Part shown: positions 33,751-42,762 of the stretch, piece after piece
Layout of the letters: each line of letters starts with the position of its first letter
How positions within the stretch are numbered: position 1 is the stretch's first letter
NCBI RefSeq assembly: GCF_000497755.1
Contig: NZ_AYOD01000008.1
Coordinates: 62,001 to 126,000 of the forward strand
Direction: 5' to 3'
Length of the DNA: 64,000 nt
Source of the DNA: Aliihoeflea sp. 2WW
GTDB taxonomy: Bacteria; Pseudomonadota; Alphaproteobacteria; Rhizobiales; Rhizobiaceae
Position numbers and translations under genes: made by a program
Notes under the pieces: generated by a model
What the model saw: only the letters and a program-made list of their open reading frames with translations
The model's database searches: none
Told to the model about the DNA's origin: nothing

Positions 33751-34292
33751 GCGAACGCCCCTTCATCGCCGTCACCTTCGCCGTGCTCACGGTTTCGGAC
33801 ACGCGCAGCCTCGACGAGGACAAGTCCGGCGTGACGCTCGTCGAGCGGATCAAGGTTGCGGGCCACGAGGTTGCGCAGCGCGACATCGTCAAGGACGACA
33901 TCGCCGCAATCCGCGCCAAGGTGAATTCGTGGGCCAGAGATGAAGCGATCGACGCGATCATCACCACGGGTGGCACCGGTTTTACCGGGCGCGACGTGAC
34001 ACCCGAAGCGCTCGAACCGCTGTTCGAAAAGCGCATGGACGGGTTCTCGGCGCTGTTCCACAAGATCTCGGCCGACAAGATCGGCACCTCGACGATCCAG
34101 AGCCGGGCGACGGCGGGGCTTTTGAACCAGACCTTTGTCTTCGTCCTGCCGGGCTCGCCCGGTGCCTGCCGGGACGCCTGGGACGGCATACTGAAGGACC
34201 AGTTCGACTATCGCCACATGCCGTGCAATTTCGTGGAGATCATGCCGCGTCTCGATGAGCACCTGAAACGCGGCGCAGGCCAGATCGTCTGA
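33747..34292 (+). CDS. moaB: Molybdenum cofactor biosynthesis protein B
   Basis: 181 residues from ATG 33747 (ATGA overlap with ispE). The MoaB/MogA fold is shown by AVLTVSDTRSLDEDKSG near residue 12, IITTGGTGFTGRDVTPEAL near 70 and VFVLPGSPGACRDAW near 132. MoaB-type proteins adenylylate molybdopterin before molybdenum insertion or act like MogA; some are dispensable paralogues. No other molybdenum cofactor genes are in the window. It converges directly on the small glycosyltransferase gene (no gap between the stops). Confidence 0.93.
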   Translation: MSERPFIAVTFAVLTVSDTRSLDEDKSGVTLVERIKVAGHEVAQRDIVKDDIAAIRAKVNSWARDEAIDAIITTGGTGFTGRDVTPEALEPLFEKRMDGFSALFHKISADKIGTSTIQSRATAGLLNQTFVFVLPGSPGACRDAWDGILKDQFDYRHMPCNFVEIMPRLDEHLKRGAGQIV

Positions 34293-34757
34293 TCAGACGG
34301 CGTGGATTTCGGCGCGCAGGCGAAGCGGCCTGCCCCTCGTCGGAACGCTTTTTCGCATGAGAAGGCCCTCGGCGATGCGTTCGCGCCGCGTCAGCCAATT
34401 CGACCAAAACGGCAATTCCGTCTGACGCGAGCGCGAGAAGGTCGCCGGACCGTTGGCAACCGCGACATGCTCACGCGCGGCCTCGACCCAGCCGGGAACG
34501 AGACGCGCGCCGGGCTTCAGCAGCAGGACCCAGTCGCTGCGCGCCTTGGCCAAGGCGTCTTCGCCGCGTGTTTCCGCGAGGAAGACGCAGCCCGCATGTT
34601 CGGCCACCGTTTCGGTGCCGTCCGACGAGCCTAGATCGCAGACGATGACCTCGCGCACCAGACCCTCGACGGCGCCAGTCACGAGCGAGGCGAGCGTCTT
34701 CGCCAGGCGCTCCTCGTCGTTTTTCGTCTCGATCAGTACGGAGATCATGCCCTTCAT
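34293..34757 (-). CDS. Small glycosyltransferase family 2-like protein
   Basis: 154 residues from ATG 34757; the ATG at 34748 gives the more family-like beginning MISVLIETKNDEE but neither has a good ribosome-binding site. The GT-A nucleotide-binding start is present (SVLIETKNDEERLAKTLASLV, then VIVCDLGSSDGT with D-x-G-S-x-D), but the protein ends after about half of a normal GT2 catalytic domain, and the acceptor-side motifs are missing. It may be a degenerate or specialised enzyme. Its promoter region is shared with the SOS-box radical SAM gene, divergent. Activity is doubtful; I would call it GT2-like. Confidence 0.75.
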   Translation of the reverse strand: MKGMISVLIETKNDEERLAKTLASLVTGAVEGLVREVIVCDLGSSDGTETVAEHAGCVFLAETRGEDALAKARSDWVLLLKPGARLVPGWVEAAREHVAVANGPATFSRSRQTELPFWSNWLTRRERIAEGLLMRKSVPTRGRPLRLRAEIHAV

Positions 34758-34802
34758 TAGCGCAGTCTGAATGACGTGGCCAGATGCGCGAACGCGAAGA
34801 AA

Positions 34803-34817
34803 GTTCTTGCTTTGTTC
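34803..34817. promoter_or_regulatory. LexA (SOS) box, GTTC-N7-GTTC
   Basis: GTTC-TTGCTTT-GTTC is a perfect match to the direct-repeat LexA site of alphaproteobacteria. It lies 77 bases before the radical SAM start and 46 bases from the divergent GT2-like start. TTGCTT within the spacer can serve as a -35 element for the radical SAM gene, so LexA would block its promoter. Confidence 0.75.
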
Positions 34818-34893
34818 TTTTTCCATAGATAGGAATTGTTTCATCGAAACGCCGATTCCCAGAGCGCCCGCGACGCGGCGCCAGGAGAGCGAC

Positions 34894-36048
34894 ATGGAAC
34901 AGATCAGACGAGCCGACGTTGCCGCTTTCACAAGCGGAGATGCGCATATGGCCAATGCGATGATCGAGGAAAGCGGCCTGCGCGTGGTGCCGGACAGGCG
35001 GCGCGGGCGTGGAGCCGGCGTCAATCCGAGCGGGCGCTTCGAGAAGTTCGAGCGCCACGTCTTCGACGATGGCTGGAACTCTTTCGAGGACCTGCCGCCG
35101 TTCAAGACGGACGTGCAGATCGAGAAGCCGCGCACGATCATCACCCGCAACGATTCGCCCGACATTTCCTTCGACCGCTCCATCAATCCTTACCGCGGTT
35201 GCGAGCATGGCTGCGTCTATTGCTTCGCGCGGCCGACGCACAGCTATATGGGGCTTTCGGCGGGGCTGGATTTCGAATCGAAGCTCTTCGCCAAGCCTGA
35301 TGCGCCGCGCCTTCTGGAGAGGGAGCTGGCGAAGGACGGCTACCAGCCGAAGACCATCGCGATCGGCACCAACACGGACCCCTACCAGCCGATCGAAAAG
35401 GAATGGCGCATCATGCGCGAGTTGCTGGAAGTGCTCGAGCGGCACAACCATCCGGTCGGCATCGTGACCAAATCGGCGCTGGTCATGCGCGACATCGACA
35501 TCCTGTCGCGGATGGCGGAGAAGGGTCTCGCCAAGGTGGCGCTGTCGGTGACGACGCTCGACCGCAAATTGGCGCGGGCCATGGAACCGCGCGCAGCGAC
35601 GCCGCCGCGCAGGCTGGAGGCCGTGCGGGCGCTGTCGGAAGCCGGCATCCCGACTTCGGTGATGATCGGCCCGGTCATTCCCGGCCTCAACGATGCCGAG
35701 ATCGAGCGCATCCTCGATTCGGCCGCGGCGGCCGGCGCGAGGGAAGCTGGCTACGTCATCCTGCGGCTGCCGCTGGAGGTGAGCTCGATCTTCAAGGACT
35801 GGCTGTTGCAGCACTATCCCGACCGCTATCGGCACGTGATGTCGCTGGTGCGCTCGATGCGAGGCGGCAAGGATTACGATGCCGAGTTCGGCAAGCGGAT
35901 GAAGGGCGCGGGTCCCTATGCCTGGCAGATCGGGCGGCGGTTCGAACTTGCCGCCAAGCGGCTCGGGCTCAACACGCAAAGGCTGAAGCTGCGCACCGAC
36001 CTGTTCGTGCCACCCTTGAAGCAAGGGGAGCAGTTGACGCTCCTCTGA
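34894..36048 (+). CDS. PA0069 family radical SAM protein (spore photoproduct lyase-like)
   Basis: 384 residues from ATG 34894, with AGGAG six bases before it; an open frame starting at 34771 is rejected. The radical SAM cluster is C103-x3-C107-x2-C110 in RGCEHGCVYCFARPTH, and the TIM-barrel core follows: KTIAIGTNTDPYQPIEKEW, HPVGIVTKSALVMRD, GIPTSVMIGPVIPGLND. It matches the PA0069/Rv2578c family, related to SplB. The chemistry is unknown; a DNA-repair-like role is suggested by the SplB relationship and by the SOS box in front of it. The gene is followed by rnhB, another nucleic-acid enzyme, 135 bases downstream. Confidence 0.9.
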   Translation: MEQIRRADVAAFTSGDAHMANAMIEESGLRVVPDRRRGRGAGVNPSGRFEKFERHVFDDGWNSFEDLPPFKTDVQIEKPRTIITRNDSPDISFDRSINPYRGCEHGCVYCFARPTHSYMGLSAGLDFESKLFAKPDAPRLLERELAKDGYQPKTIAIGTNTDPYQPIEKEWRIMRELLEVLERHNHPVGIVTKSALVMRDIDILSRMAEKGLAKVALSVTTLDRKLARAMEPRAATPPRRLEAVRALSEAGIPTSVMIGPVIPGLNDAEIERILDSAAAAGAREAGYVILRLPLEVSSIFKDWLLQHYPDRYRHVMSLVRSMRGGKDYDAEFGKRMKGAGPYAWQIGRRFELAAKRLGLNTQRLKLRTDLFVPPLKQGEQLTLL

Positions 36049-36183
36049 AGATTGCACTCCTACCGTCGTTTTCTGTTCCGTCCGGCTTGTCCCCAATCAT
36101 TGCCCGACGGTGTCCTTCCCGTCCCGCCCCACGGCCGGGAAGGACTTGCGGAGAATCGGACGCAATGCGAGCATTGCCGCAAC

Positions 36184-36846
36184 ATGGCTCGCCCGCGCTC
36201 CGATTCTCCGCTGCTTTTCGACCTGCCCGTCCGCCCGGATTTCCGGATGGAACGCGCTGCCGAGCGCGAGGGCCTGTGGCCCGTCTGCGGGACAGACGAG
36301 GCCGGACGCGGTCCGCTCGCCGGACCGGTGGTCGCGGCGGCCGTGATCCTCGATCCGAAGCGTATCCCCAAGGGGCTCGACGATTCCAAGCGGATGACGC
36401 ATGGCGAGCGCGAGACGCTTTTCGACGAAATCCTGAAGAAGGCGCTGGCGGTTTCGGTGGCGTCGGTTTCGGCCGATTCGATCGATTGTTCCGACATCCG
36501 CAAGGCGAGCCTCGAAGCCATGTGCCGGGCGGTGACGCTTCTGGCGGTCGAGCCGAAGCTGGTGCTCGCCGACGGCCGTGACATCCCACCGGGGCTCAAG
36601 TGCGACGGCAAGGCGGTGGTCAAGGGCGACCAGCGCTCGCAGTCGATCGCGGCGGCGTCGATCATCGCCAAGGTGACGCGTGACCGGATGATGTCGCGAA
36701 CGGCAACGATCCATGTCTCGTACGGGTTCGAGGTGCATATGGGCTATGCGACCGCGCGCCACCGGACAGCCATTGAGGTGCACGGACCGGCAGCGCGGCT
36801 GCACCGGCTGTCGTTTGCGCCGTTTCGGCTGGATGCGGCGGAGTAG
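36184..36846 (+). CDS. rnhB: Ribonuclease HII
   Basis: 220 residues from ATG 36184; a longer frame from 36052 adds non-conserved sequence. The catalytic motif [14 protein letters not shown] holds D38 and E39, followed by [18 protein letters not shown], the Asp-containing [10 protein letters not shown] and [12 protein letters not shown]. RNase HII nicks the RNA side of ribonucleotides in DNA, starting ribonucleotide excision repair, and removes RNA-DNA hybrids. It may share the SOS-linked transcript of the radical SAM gene, though a promoter within the 135-base gap is possible. Confidence 0.96.
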   Translation: MARPRSDSPLLFDLPVRPDFRMERAAEREGLWPVCGTDEAGRGPLAGPVVAAAVILDPKRIPKGLDDSKRMTHGERETLFDEILKKALAVSVASVSADSIDCSDIRKASLEAMCRAVTLLAVEPKLVLADGRDIPPGLKCDGKAVVKGDQRSQSIAAASIIAKVTRDRMMSRTATIHVSYGFEVHMGYATARHRTAIEVHGPAARLHRLSFAPFRLDAAE

Positions 36847-36870
36847 CGTCGCTTTTCGGTGGAGGTCGCA

Positions 36871-36930
36871 GCCCCCTCTCCGTCTCGGGCTTTGCCCGAG
36901 CCACCTCTCCCCCATTTCATGGGGGAGAGG
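36871..36930. repeat. REP/RIME-like double hairpin
   Basis: CTCGGGC-TTT-GCCCGAG (36884-36900) is followed by CCTCTCCCCCAT-TTC-ATGGGGGAGAGG (36904-36930), a perfect 12-bp stem. It sits after rnhB. It shares the CCCCTCT...CACCTC(T)CCCC layout with the repeats at 11773, 16539 and 20658. Confidence 0.85.
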
Positions 36931-36968
36931 AAACGCCTTCATCAAATCGCGCAACTGACTAGGCAACA

Positions 36969-36994
36969 AAAAACCCCGCCGGAGCGGGGTTTTT
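36969..36994 (-). terminator. Bidirectional terminator after the F0 ATP synthase operon
   Basis: AAAAACCCCGC-CGGA-GCGGGGTTTTT is an 11-bp perfect stem with A-run and T-run flanks. It lies 22 bases after the atpF stop (minus strand) and also faces rnhB from the other side, so it can end both transcripts. Confidence 0.95.
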
Positions 36995-37016
36995 CAACGT
37001 TCTGCTCTGACCCGGG

Positions 37017-37496
37017 TCAGTTCATGCGGGCTTTCACGTCGTCGAGGGACGACTTGAAGAGCTGCGCTTTGACATCGGCGTCGGCGCGTTCGTCGAGCAG
37101 CTTGGCCGCAGCGGCGACCGCGATGTCGACCGCGTTGGAGCGGACGGCGTTGACGGCGTCGCGCTCGGCCTGGGCGATCTTCTGTTCGGCGAGCGTGGTG
37201 CGACGGGCGACGTATTCCTGCGTCCGTGCCTTGGCTTCCTCGACCAGGTGGTTGGCTTCGCGCTTGGCGGCGGCGACGATGTCGCCGGCTTCCTGCTCGG
37301 CTTCCTTGCGCTTGCGCTGATACTCGGCGAGGAGCTGCTGCGCTTCTTCACGCAGGCGGCGTGCCTCTTCGAGTTCGTTGCGGATGCGCTCGGCGCGCTG
37401 GTCGAGCGTTCCGCCGATCTTGCCCGGCACCTTCAGGAAGACGATCAGTCCGATGAAGATGACGAGGGCGACTGTTGCCCAGAAAGTGGCGTCCAT
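37017..37496 (-). CDS. atpF: ATP synthase F0 subunit b
   Basis: 159 residues from ATG 37496. One N-terminal membrane helix (FWATVALVIFIGLIVFLKV) and a long charged coiled coil (RRLREEAQQLLAEYQRKRKEAEQEAG) ending LFKSSLDDVKARMN define the peripheral-stalk b subunit. As in other alphaproteobacteria there are two diverged b-type subunits, b here and b' next to it, that form a heterodimeric stator. It follows the b' gene by 9 bases and is the last gene of the F0 operon, ended by a strong terminator. Confidence 0.96.
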   Translation of the reverse strand: MDATFWATVALVIFIGLIVFLKVPGKIGGTLDQRAERIRNELEEARRLREEAQQLLAEYQRKRKEAEQEAGDIVAAAKREANHLVEEAKARTQEYVARRTTLAEQKIAQAERDAVNAVRSNAVDIAVAAAAKLLDERADADVKAQLFKSSLDDVKARMN

Positions 37497-37505
37497 GGCG
37501 GGCTC

Positions 37506-38087
37506 CTATCGAACCTGGCCGACGGCTGCGGCAACTGCCGCGTCATCGGGCTTGCGATCGATGAGCGCCTCGACGATGGCGCCGGCTGTTTCCTCGGCGA
37601 TCGTGCCGACATCCTTCATGGCCGCTTCGCGGACAGTGGCGATGCGACGCTCGGCTTCGACGAGCTTGCGCTCGAGATCGGCCTCGACCGACTTGCGCTC
37701 GGCCTCGGCATCGGCCTTGGCAGCGTCCTGCGCCGTCTGCGCAATACCGTGCGCCTTGGCGCGGGCATCGGCCAGTTCCTGCTCGTAGGCAGCAACCGCG
37801 GCGTCGGCTTCTTCCTTGTTGCGCGCTGCCTGATCGAGATCATGAGCAATGCGGTCGCGGCGCACCTCGAGGATGTTTCCGATCCTCGGGAGGACGACCT
37901 TCTGCAAGAAGAGGTAGAACAGGCCGAAAGTGATCGCCAGCCACAGAAGCTGGGACGGGTAGGTCGAGGTGTCGAAGGGGGGGAAACCCGCTTCGCCGTG
38001 GCCTTCCTCGTGGACGATCTCGGTCTGCAATTCGCCTTCGGCGGGAGCGGTCTCCTGCGCGTATCCAGGCGTTACGAACATGTGCAT
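37506..38087 (-). CDS. atpF': ATP synthase F0 subunit b'
   Basis: 193 residues from ATG 38087 (or 38081). The N-terminal 45 residues are acidic and Gly-rich, typical of rhizobial b', followed by one membrane helix ([21 protein letters not shown] near residue 47) and a long coiled coil with [22 protein letters not shown] and [15 protein letters not shown]. It pairs with subunit b in the peripheral stalk joining F0 to F1. Gene order atpI-atpB-atpE-atpF'-atpF on the minus strand is the standard separate F0 operon of alphaproteobacteria. Confidence 0.95.
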   Translation of the reverse strand: MHMFVTPGYAQETAPAEGELQTEIVHEEGHGEAGFPPFDTSTYPSQLLWLAITFGLFYLFLQKVVLPRIGNILEVRRDRIAHDLDQAARNKEEADAAVAAYEQELADARAKAHGIAQTAQDAAKADAEAERKSVEADLERKLVEAERRIATVREAAMKDVGTIAEETAGAIVEALIDRKPDDAAVAAAVGQVR

Positions 38088-38189
38088 CCCCTGCTCATGT
38101 TGCCGGCCAACGATGTCGACCGGCGGGTCTCAGCACTCGCAAATGACGGCGCGAGCGGGCGCGGATGCGCCCGCCGGCCGGACCTCATC

Positions 38190-38414
38190 TTACGTGAAGA
38201 GGAGGAGGAGAGCGATGAGGAGCGAGAAGATGCCCAGAGCTTCCGTCACGGCGAAGCCGAAGATCAGGCGGCCGAACTGGCCGTCGGCTGCCGACGGGTT
38301 GCGCAGTGCGCCCGAGAGGTAGCTGCCGAAGATGTTGCCGAGACCGAGGGCGGTGCCGGCCATGCCGAGGCAGGCGATGCCTGCGCCGAGAGCGCGTGCT
38401 GCTTCTACTTCCAT
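38190..38414 (-). CDS. atpE: ATP synthase F0 subunit c
   Basis: 74 residues from ATG 38414, preceded by AAGGAG; the in-frame ATG at 38453 is rejected. Two membrane helices form the hairpin: ALGAGIACLGMAGTALGLGNIFG and LIFGFAVTEALGIFSLLIALLLLF. The loop GALRNPSAADGQFGR is the standard polar loop, and the essential proton-binding carboxylate is the Glu in FAVTEALGI (residue 59 region), within the second helix. Ten or more copies form the rotor ring. Confidence 0.97.
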   Translation of the reverse strand: MEVEAARALGAGIACLGMAGTALGLGNIFGSYLSGALRNPSAADGQFGRLIFGFAVTEALGIFSLLIALLLLFT

Positions 38415-38505
38415 TTTGAAACTCCTTTTTGGATTCGCTTTGGCATCATTCATGCCGGTTGGAAGATGGTCGGCCCGGGGGCCGGTGATGGCTAACCCCG
38501 TCCGA

Positions 38506-39255
38506 TCAATGCTCGGGATGGACGGCGTCGTTCAGGTACATGCAGGTCAGCACCGCGAAGACGTAGGCCTGCAGGAACGAGACGAGGAATTCGAGACCGG
38601 TGATCGCGATGGTCAGGAGCAGCGGCAGCACCGCGCCGATGACGCCGAACGCGCCAAGGCCGCTCAAGGTGGTGACGAAGCCCGCGAAGACCTTCAGCGT
38701 GATGTGACCGGCGAGCATGTTGGCGAACAGACGAACCGAAAGGCTGATCGGGCGCGACAGGAACGAGATGACCTCGATCGAGGCGACCAGCGGCACCAGC
38801 ACTCCAGGCACACCATGCGGCACGAACAGTTTGAAGAAGCGCGCGCCATGGGTCTTGAGGCCGTAGCCGACGAGCGTCAGCATGACGATCATGGCAAGTG
38901 CGAAGGTGACGATGAGATGGCTCGTCACCGTGAAGAAATACGGCACCATTCCGAACATGTTCGCCACGAGGATGAACATGAAGAGCGAGAAGACGAGCGG
39001 GAAGAAGCGCATGCCCTGCGGGCCGGTCGCGTCGCGCAGCATGTTGGCGACGAACTCGTACGACATTTCCGATACGGATTGCGTGCGGCTCGGCACCAGG
39101 CCGCGGCTCGACGTCGTGAGGTAGAGGAACGCACCCGCGGTCACCACGGTGGCGACCATGAAGAGCGAGGAATTGGTGAAGGAGAAGTCGAGCCCACCGA
39201 TCTCGATCGGAATCAATCTGGAGATCTGAAACTGGTGGATCGGATCTTCGGCCAT
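38506..39255 (-). CDS. atpB: ATP synthase F0 subunit a
   Basis: 249 residues from ATG 39255. Six hydrophobic segments; the conserved stator arginine is in the [18 protein letters not shown] stretch near residue 175 (R-L-F-A-N-M-x-A-G-H). N-terminal [18 protein letters not shown] is the usual opening. It forms the proton half-channels facing the c-ring. It lies between atpI and atpE in the F0 operon. Confidence 0.97.
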   Translation of the reverse strand: MAEDPIHQFQISRLIPIEIGGLDFSFTNSSLFMVATVVTAGAFLYLTTSSRGLVPSRTQSVSEMSYEFVANMLRDATGPQGMRFFPLVFSLFMFILVANMFGMVPYFFTVTSHLIVTFALAMIVMLTLVGYGLKTHGARFFKLFVPHGVPGVLVPLVASIEVISFLSRPISLSVRLFANMLAGHITLKVFAGFVTTLSGLGAFGVIGAVLPLLLTIAITGLEFLVSFLQAYVFAVLTCMYLNDAVHPEH

Positions 39256-39301
39256 CAGGCGCCCCTCGATATAGATGTCGGCGCCAGCGCGCCGGATAAA
39301 G

Positions 39302-39697
39302 CTACGTTTCGTGTCGGTCCCGGCCGCTTACCGGCGGCTCAACCCCGCGCTCTGCCACGACACCGGCGGAACGAAGGACGTTCAGGACCCCGGCGGCAAA
39401 TCCGAGCAGCAGAAAGACGACGAGACCCCAAGGGGTCGTACCCGCCGCCGTGTCGATGAACCATCCGATGGCCGCCCCGACCACGATGCCGGCGATGAAC
39501 TCGCTCGACAGTCGCAGGGCCTTGCCCATCCCGGCCATTCCGCCGGTCCTCGGACCGCTCGCCTCGACGCCCTTCGCCGGTCGCTTCACCGCCAGCTTGG
39601 CGTCGAGCTCGCGGCGGCGACGTTCGAGATCGTCTCCGCTGCCATCCGGCTCCGGGCCGGTCCGGCCGGTTCCGCCTGGCCCGTTCATGTCGGCCAT
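39302..39697 (-). CDS. atpI: ATP synthase-associated protein AtpI/AtpZ family
   Basis: 131 residues from ATG 39697 with AGGAGG five bases before. The N-terminal 45 residues are hydrophilic and Gly/Arg-rich; two membrane helices follow ([18 protein letters not shown] and [20 protein letters not shown]), giving the AtpZ/AtpI hairpin. It is the first gene of the F0 operon and is thought to help assemble the c-ring or supply magnesium. The 212 bases between it and the cell-wall hydrolase hold no gene I can support and probably carry the operon promoter. Confidence 0.92.
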   Translation of the reverse strand: MADMNGPGGTGRTGPEPDGSGDDLERRRRELDAKLAVKRPAKGVEASGPRTGGMAGMGKALRLSSEFIAGIVVGAAIGWFIDTAAGTTPWGLVVFLLLGFAAGVLNVLRSAGVVAERGVEPPVSGRDRHET

Positions 39698-39909
39698 CGC
39701 AACCTCCTGACCCGCCTGGCATCCATATTGGCTTACCGCTTCAAAGTCGCGCGCAACATATTCAGGGCACCCGCGCCAGTCAAGCCACGGACGGGGATTG
39801 AATCGGGAGCTATTTTGGTAGGAAAATCATGAGATTAGCAGGCTGCGACAATGCGCGCAGGCGGCCGCGGAGAGAATCGCCCCGCCGGACCGCGCGAGCC
39901 TGCCCGCAA

Positions 39910-41124
39910 TCAGCTCCAGCCGCCGCCCTTGGTGCGGTAGAAGATGTGAAGGCCGATCTTCTTCACCTTGTCCATGGTGCGCGCCCAGCGTGGGCTGACA
40001 TAGGTGGCATGATAGTGCGTGGAGGAGCCGACCTCGGGCAGGAAGATCTTGCCGGCCGTGACCGCCATCGCGACGTCCGAGGCAAGCTTGTAATGTCGCT
40101 GGCTCGTCACGCGCGGCTTGGTGCCGTCGCAAGCGAACGAGAACTGGCAGCGGTTGCGCCAGGAGCGGTTCTGATAAACCACGCCGCAGATCGTGTTCGG
40201 ATAGGCCGGCGCGCGAACGCGATTCAGAATCACCTGCGCAACGGCCGCCTGTCCCTTCACTTCCTCGCCGCGCGCCTCGAAATAGATGCCCTCGGCGAGG
40301 CATTTCTGCTCCTTGTCGGAGAAGACATGGGCGGGAAGCGGCATCTTCATCCAGGCGTGATCGCCCGGCGCCATCGGCGGAATGAAGCGGCCATCGGACG
40401 GGTCTTCGCCCTTGAGGAGGCTCGCGAAGGGCGACGCCGTCGCGTAGTTGGGCTCGGCCGGCGCATAGGCCGTCGCCAGAATATCGGCCTTCTCGTTGGT
40501 GACCAGCGAGGCGAGCATCACCGGCATGTCGTTGTCGATGGGCCGGTGCGTCGGGTGGAAAGCGAACGCGATGTCGAGTTCCTTGCCCTCGATCTCGGGC
40601 TTCACGAATGCCATCGCGAATTCGGGTTCGACGTCGTGCAGCGAGGAGGTGCGCTCCAGGATGGAGCCGGCATTGAAAAATTTCGGCGGCGATACGGGGG
40701 CGATCTTCAACAGACGGCCCTGTTTGCCGGTGCGATTGACGCGGTCCTCGTCCGGCCGGCTGTTCTTTTCACCATCCTGCGAGCGCAGCGCGACGGTGCC
40801 GAGGCCCGGGACCTTGAAGCCAGCGCCGGCAATCGCGCCGGTCACGGTCGCATCGACGAAAGGAAGTTCCGCCTGCTGGACCGAGCCGGCCTGTGCCTGC
40901 TCGACCACCGCACCCCACCGACCGGAGCCGGTCTCAAGTCCGGAAACGAAGCTCGTCATGTCCTGGAAGGCGGATGCGGTGGGAAAGGCCAGCCAGATGC
41001 CGATGCCGAACAGCGCAGGCGTCAAAACCGACCTGCCCTCCAACATACGCTTCAAGCGACGCGACAAACGCCCTACCTGCAATGGACCCGCTCCATACGC
41101 ATTCCAAAAAACCGAAACCGGCAA
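39910..41124 (-). CDS. Cell wall hydrolase (SleB family)
   Basis: 404 residues from ATG 41124; an internal ATG at 41046 just before a signal-anchor-like segment (VLTPALFGIGIWLAFPTASAFQ, near residues 33-54) is an equally plausible start. The C-terminal ~120 residues are the SleB/hydrolase_2 domain: EQKCLAEGIYFEARGEEVKGQAAVAQVILNRV near residue 285, with the catalytic Glu in YFEARGE, then CQFSFACDG and a THYHATYVSPRW motif. The middle 200 residues are a Pro/Ala-rich linker without a recognised fold. SleB domains cut peptidoglycan glycan strands; in non-sporulating rhizobia such proteins are thought to remodel the sacculus in the periplasm. Confidence 0.88.
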   Translation of the reverse strand: MPVSVFWNAYGAGPLQVGRLSRRLKRMLEGRSVLTPALFGIGIWLAFPTASAFQDMTSFVSGLETGSGRWGAVVEQAQAGSVQQAELPFVDATVTGAIAGAGFKVPGLGTVALRSQDGEKNSRPDEDRVNRTGKQGRLLKIAPVSPPKFFNAGSILERTSSLHDVEPEFAMAFVKPEIEGKELDIAFAFHPTHRPIDNDMPVMLASLVTNEKADILATAYAPAEPNYATASPFASLLKGEDPSDGRFIPPMAPGDHAWMKMPLPAHVFSDKEQKCLAEGIYFEARGEEVKGQAAVAQVILNRVRAPAYPNTICGVVYQNRSWRNRCQFSFACDGTKPRVTSQRHYKLASDVAMAVTAGKIFLPEVGSSTHYHATYVSPRWARTMDKVKKIGLHIFYRTKGGGWS

Positions 41125-41328
41125 ATACCAAGACCGGCCAAAAATGATCGATTAACCTTTATGGGCGGTTAATGCCGCAGGGTCAGCGCCCGGCGTCCAG
41201 ATCATGTCCCCGGTGATCATCGACGGTCGCCCGTCCCCTCAAATCACCCGATGGATGGCGTTTCGCCAAGGAGTAAGGCGTGAATGTGACCTAGAGGCAG
41301 TAGAGGCCATGAAAGGTCGAACGGCCCG

Positions 41329-42762
41329 TCATGTTCTCTTTTTGGCCCGGCCCGCGAAGGGATTTTCCGAAGCGCGCAGCACCATGCGAATCGGAACGCC
41401 GGGCATGTCGAATGCCTGACGAAGCTCGTTCGTCAGGTAGCGGATATAGCTTTGCGGCACGGCTTCGGGGCGCGTGCAGGACAAAACGAAGCCGGGCGGG
41501 CGCGTCTTGATCTGGGTAATGTACTTGATCTTCAGCCGGCGTCCGGCAACGGCGGGCGGCGGGTGATGCGCAATGACGCCTTCCAGCCAGCGATTGAGAC
41601 GGCCGGTCGAGATGCGCGTGTTCCAGACACGATGCGTCTTCTCGATCGCGTCCATGAGCTTGTCGAGACCGCGTTCGGTCTCGGCAGAAATCGTCACGGC
41701 CTGCAGTCCGCGAACCTGTGGCAGGAGCCGGGTCGTCTTTTCGCGCAGTTCGGCGAGCAATTCCTGCCGGTTCTCGATCAGGTCCCACTTGTTGAACGCC
41801 AGCACGGGCGCCCTGCCCTCGCGGATGATCAAATCGGCAATGGTCAGGTCCTGCTTTTCGAACGGGATCGTCGCATCGAACACGATGACGACCACTTCCG
41901 CAAAACGGATCGCGCGCAGCCCATCGGCGACGGACAGCTTTTCCAGCTTCTCCTGCACGCGCGACTTGCGCCGCAACCCGGCCGTATCGAACAGCTTGAT
42001 CTTGCGCCCGTTCCAATCCCAGTCGACGGAAATGGAGTCGCGGGTGATGCCGGCTTCGGGGCCGGTCAGGAGGCGATCTTCGCCGACGAGCGAATTGATC
42101 AGAGTCGACTTGCCGGCATTCGGCCGTCCCACGACGGCAATGCGCAGCGGCTTCGTCGCGTCATAGGCAGGGATCGCTTCCTCGTCCTCGTCGGACACAT
42201 CCTCGCCGATCAGAGGCTGTGCCGCGAAAGCCTCGTCTTCGTCCTCGTCCTCGCCGAACGCCCGCTCCTCGCCGATCGCCGCGACGATCGCATCGCGCAG
42301 ATCGACCATGCCGACGCCGTGCTCGGCCGAGACGCCGATGGGCTCGCCCAGACCCAATTCCCAGGCTTCGAGAAAGCCGGATTGCGCGCCCTTCGCTTCG
42401 GCCTTGTTGGCGACCAACACGACCGGCTTGCCGAAGCGGCGAACGATGTCGGCGAAGGCGCGATCATCCGGCATCAAGCCGGTCTTGGCATCGACGACGA
42501 AGCAGATGAGGTCCGCCTCCTCGATGGCCGTTTCCGTCTGCTGACGCATACGGCCGGCGAGGCTCGCCGCCTCGGCGGTTTCGAGGCCGGCCGTGTCGAT
42601 CACCTCGAATTCGAGATCGTAGAGCTTGGCGGTGTGCGAGCGGCGGTCGCGCGTCACGCCAGGCGTGTCGTCGACGAGCGCGAGCTTGCGCCCGGCCAGC
42701 CGGTTGAAAAGCGTCGACTTGCCGACATTCGGCCGGCCGATGATGGCGAGTTTGAAGCTCAC
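41329..42762 (-). CDS. der: GTPase Der (EngA)
   Basis: 477 residues from a GTG at 42762, which overlaps the stop of the upstream gene and has AGGAA just before. Two tandem GTPase domains: G1 loops GRPNVGKST (residues 9-17) and GRPNAGKST (212-220), with DTAG switch II motifs and NKAE and NKWD G4 motifs, an acidic linker at about 165-198 (GEDEDEDE), and the C-terminal KH-like domain ([18 protein letters not shown], near 400). Der is essential for 50S ribosome assembly. The C-terminal tail is typical. Confidence 0.97.
   Translation of the reverse strand: MSFKLAIIGRPNVGKSTLFNRLAGRKLALVDDTPGVTRDRRSHTAKLYDLEFEVIDTAGLETAEAASLAGRMRQQTETAIEEADLICFVVDAKTGLMPDDRAFADIVRRFGKPVVLVANKAEAKGAQSGFLEAWELGLGEPIGVSAEHGVGMVDLRDAIVAAIGEERAFGEDEDEDEAFAAQPLIGEDVSDEDEEAIPAYDATKPLRIAVVGRPNAGKSTLINSLVGEDRLLTGPEAGITRDSISVDWDWNGRKIKLFDTAGLRRKSRVQEKLEKLSVADGLRAIRFAEVVVIVFDATIPFEKQDLTIADLIIREGRAPVLAFNKWDLIENRQELLAELREKTTRLLPQVRGLQAVTISAETERGLDKLMDAIEKTHRVWNTRISTGRLNRWLEGVIAHHPPPAVAGRRLKIKYITQIKTRPPGFVLSCTRPEAVPQSYIRYLTNELRQAFDMPGVPIRMVLRASENPFAGRAKKRT

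Noticed and set aside
39827-40303. 158-codon minus-strand frame overlapping the end of the cell-wall hydrolase gene
   Set aside because: It is the SleB-domain coding sequence read in another frame, and rich in Arg and Gly as expected of a shadow.
41151-41173. ATTAACC...GGTTAAT inverted repeat, considered as a CtrA site upstream of the cell-wall hydrolase
   Set aside because: The TTAA boxes are 13 bases apart, not the 7 of the CtrA consensus; only a weak 7-bp hairpin remains.
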